Shown piece by piece: positions 63,656 through 64,000 of a DNA stretch of 64,000 nt (positions within the stretch are counted from its first letter, which is position 1; the number at the start of each line of letters is the position of its first letter). This DNA comes from Cherax quadricarinatus (taxonomy: Eukaryota; Arthropoda; Malacostraca; Decapoda; Parastacidae): the NCBI RefSeq assembly GCF_038502225.1, contig NC_091292.1, positions 45,604,699 to 45,668,698 on the forward strand, written 5' to 3'. A program made the translations under genes and the position numbers. The notes under the pieces were generated by a model that saw only the letters and a program-made list of their open reading frames with translations, ran no database searches and was not told the origin of the DNA.

Positions 63656-64000
63656 ACGTGATTGTCTGCATCGCTCTTGGGCTGTGTAGACCCCCTTGCC
63701 TGACGCTCCTCAGTAACCTGACAGCAGTGGTACGAGGAGGTGTTGTGTCTCTGTTGACACCGCTGGGAAATTACTGGTGTTGAGATGGCGGTTTGTTATC
63801 GCAGACGCGTTAATACTATTGGTATTGAACTGCTTCGAGGTGCGATTACACCTAGTTCAGCTCAAATACTCTTACCCAAGATAATCAGGGAGACATACGG
63901 CATACAAGATAGTGAATTGTATGGAGTAGCGCTGAACGGAGCGCATAGAGTATTTGTGAAACTGCTTGCTGCGACAGTTTATGAATCGGTGGTTACGCGC
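63656..64000 (+). mobile_element. Tx1/L1-like LINE, family D, copy D4 (cut by window end)
   Basis: 5' UTR beginning near GTGATTGTCTGCATCGCTCT, similar to the D1 5' end (GTCATTGTTCGCATCGCTAT), then ORF1. The remainder lies beyond the window. Confidence 0.8.
63785..64000 (+). CDS. D4 ORF1 N-terminus, partial
   Basis: ATG at 63785 opens a frame to the window end (72 codons): MAVCYRRRVNTIGIELLRGA, ILLPKIIRETYGIQDSELYG, VALNGAHRVFVKLLAATVYE. It aligns without gaps to D3 ORF1 (MAVSLRRRINTVGIELLKGT) and D2. The RRM-like domain and CCHC knuckle would follow outside the window. Confidence 0.85.
   Translation, partial: MAVCYRRRVNTIGIELLRGAITPSSAQILLPKIIRETYGIQDSELYGVALNGAHRVFVKLLAATVYESVVTR

Overview
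This window looks like intergenic DNA from a large arthropod genome, most likely a decapod crustacean such as a crayfish or lobster. That inference rests on recognisable decapod-type SINEs, CR1-group LINEs with octamer 3' tails, and dense nesting of retroelements. I see no bona fide host gene. Every long reading frame belongs to a mobile element, and most are broken by frameshifts, stops or later insertions.

Layout. 1-5.4 kb: the tail of a Tx1/L1-like LINE (family D, copy D0), then an antisense CR1-group LINE (B1) carrying a small hammerhead-bearing insertion. 5.4-8.2 kb: a 40-bp satellite. 8.2-19.2 kb: a complete but decayed Gypsy-type LTR retrotransposon (minus strand, 753-bp LTRs, 5-bp target duplication) inserted in that satellite. 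Its gene order is gag-PR-INT-RT, as in Gmr1-type elements, and it is itself split by a LINE, a solo LTR and a hammerhead-bearing insertion. 19.9-21.4 kb: a 34-bp minisatellite. 22-23 kb: SINEs. 23-25.9 kb: an L2/CR1-group LINE (E). 26.4-30 kb: a degenerate antisense LINE (C). 30-39.7 kb: a CR1-group LINE (A1) with intact-looking ORF1 and ORF2, cut in two by a 5.6-kb noncoding array. 40.8-64 kb: one old antisense family-A LINE into which four family-D LINEs (D1-D4) have inserted in the same orientation. D3 is further split by a family-B LINE.

The most interesting thread is a set of 23 hammerhead-ribozyme-like motifs spread over six insertion loci, in about six sequence families. They have the form YUGANRA - A - stem II - GAAACGUY, with stem I pairings that covary between families. 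They lie in palindromic or tandem noncoding units flanked by 11-14 bp target duplications. The best set is an array of exact 401-bp direct repeats in two opposed blocks inside LINE A1. Several units also carry a TATA-like box upstream of the ribozyme, and nearly all have AATAAA inside its stem I. This matches what is known of Penelope-like element pseudo-LTRs and animal retrozymes. No Penelope-type reverse transcriptase is present here, so these copies would depend on enzymes encoded elsewhere.

Order of events read from the nesting: satellite, then Gypsy element, then its three insertions; old LINE A, then D3, then D2 into the same site, with B3 into D3; LINE A1, then the ribozyme array, then a LINE A' fragment and another ribozyme unit inside the array. 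All clade names are from motif recognition, not from searches.
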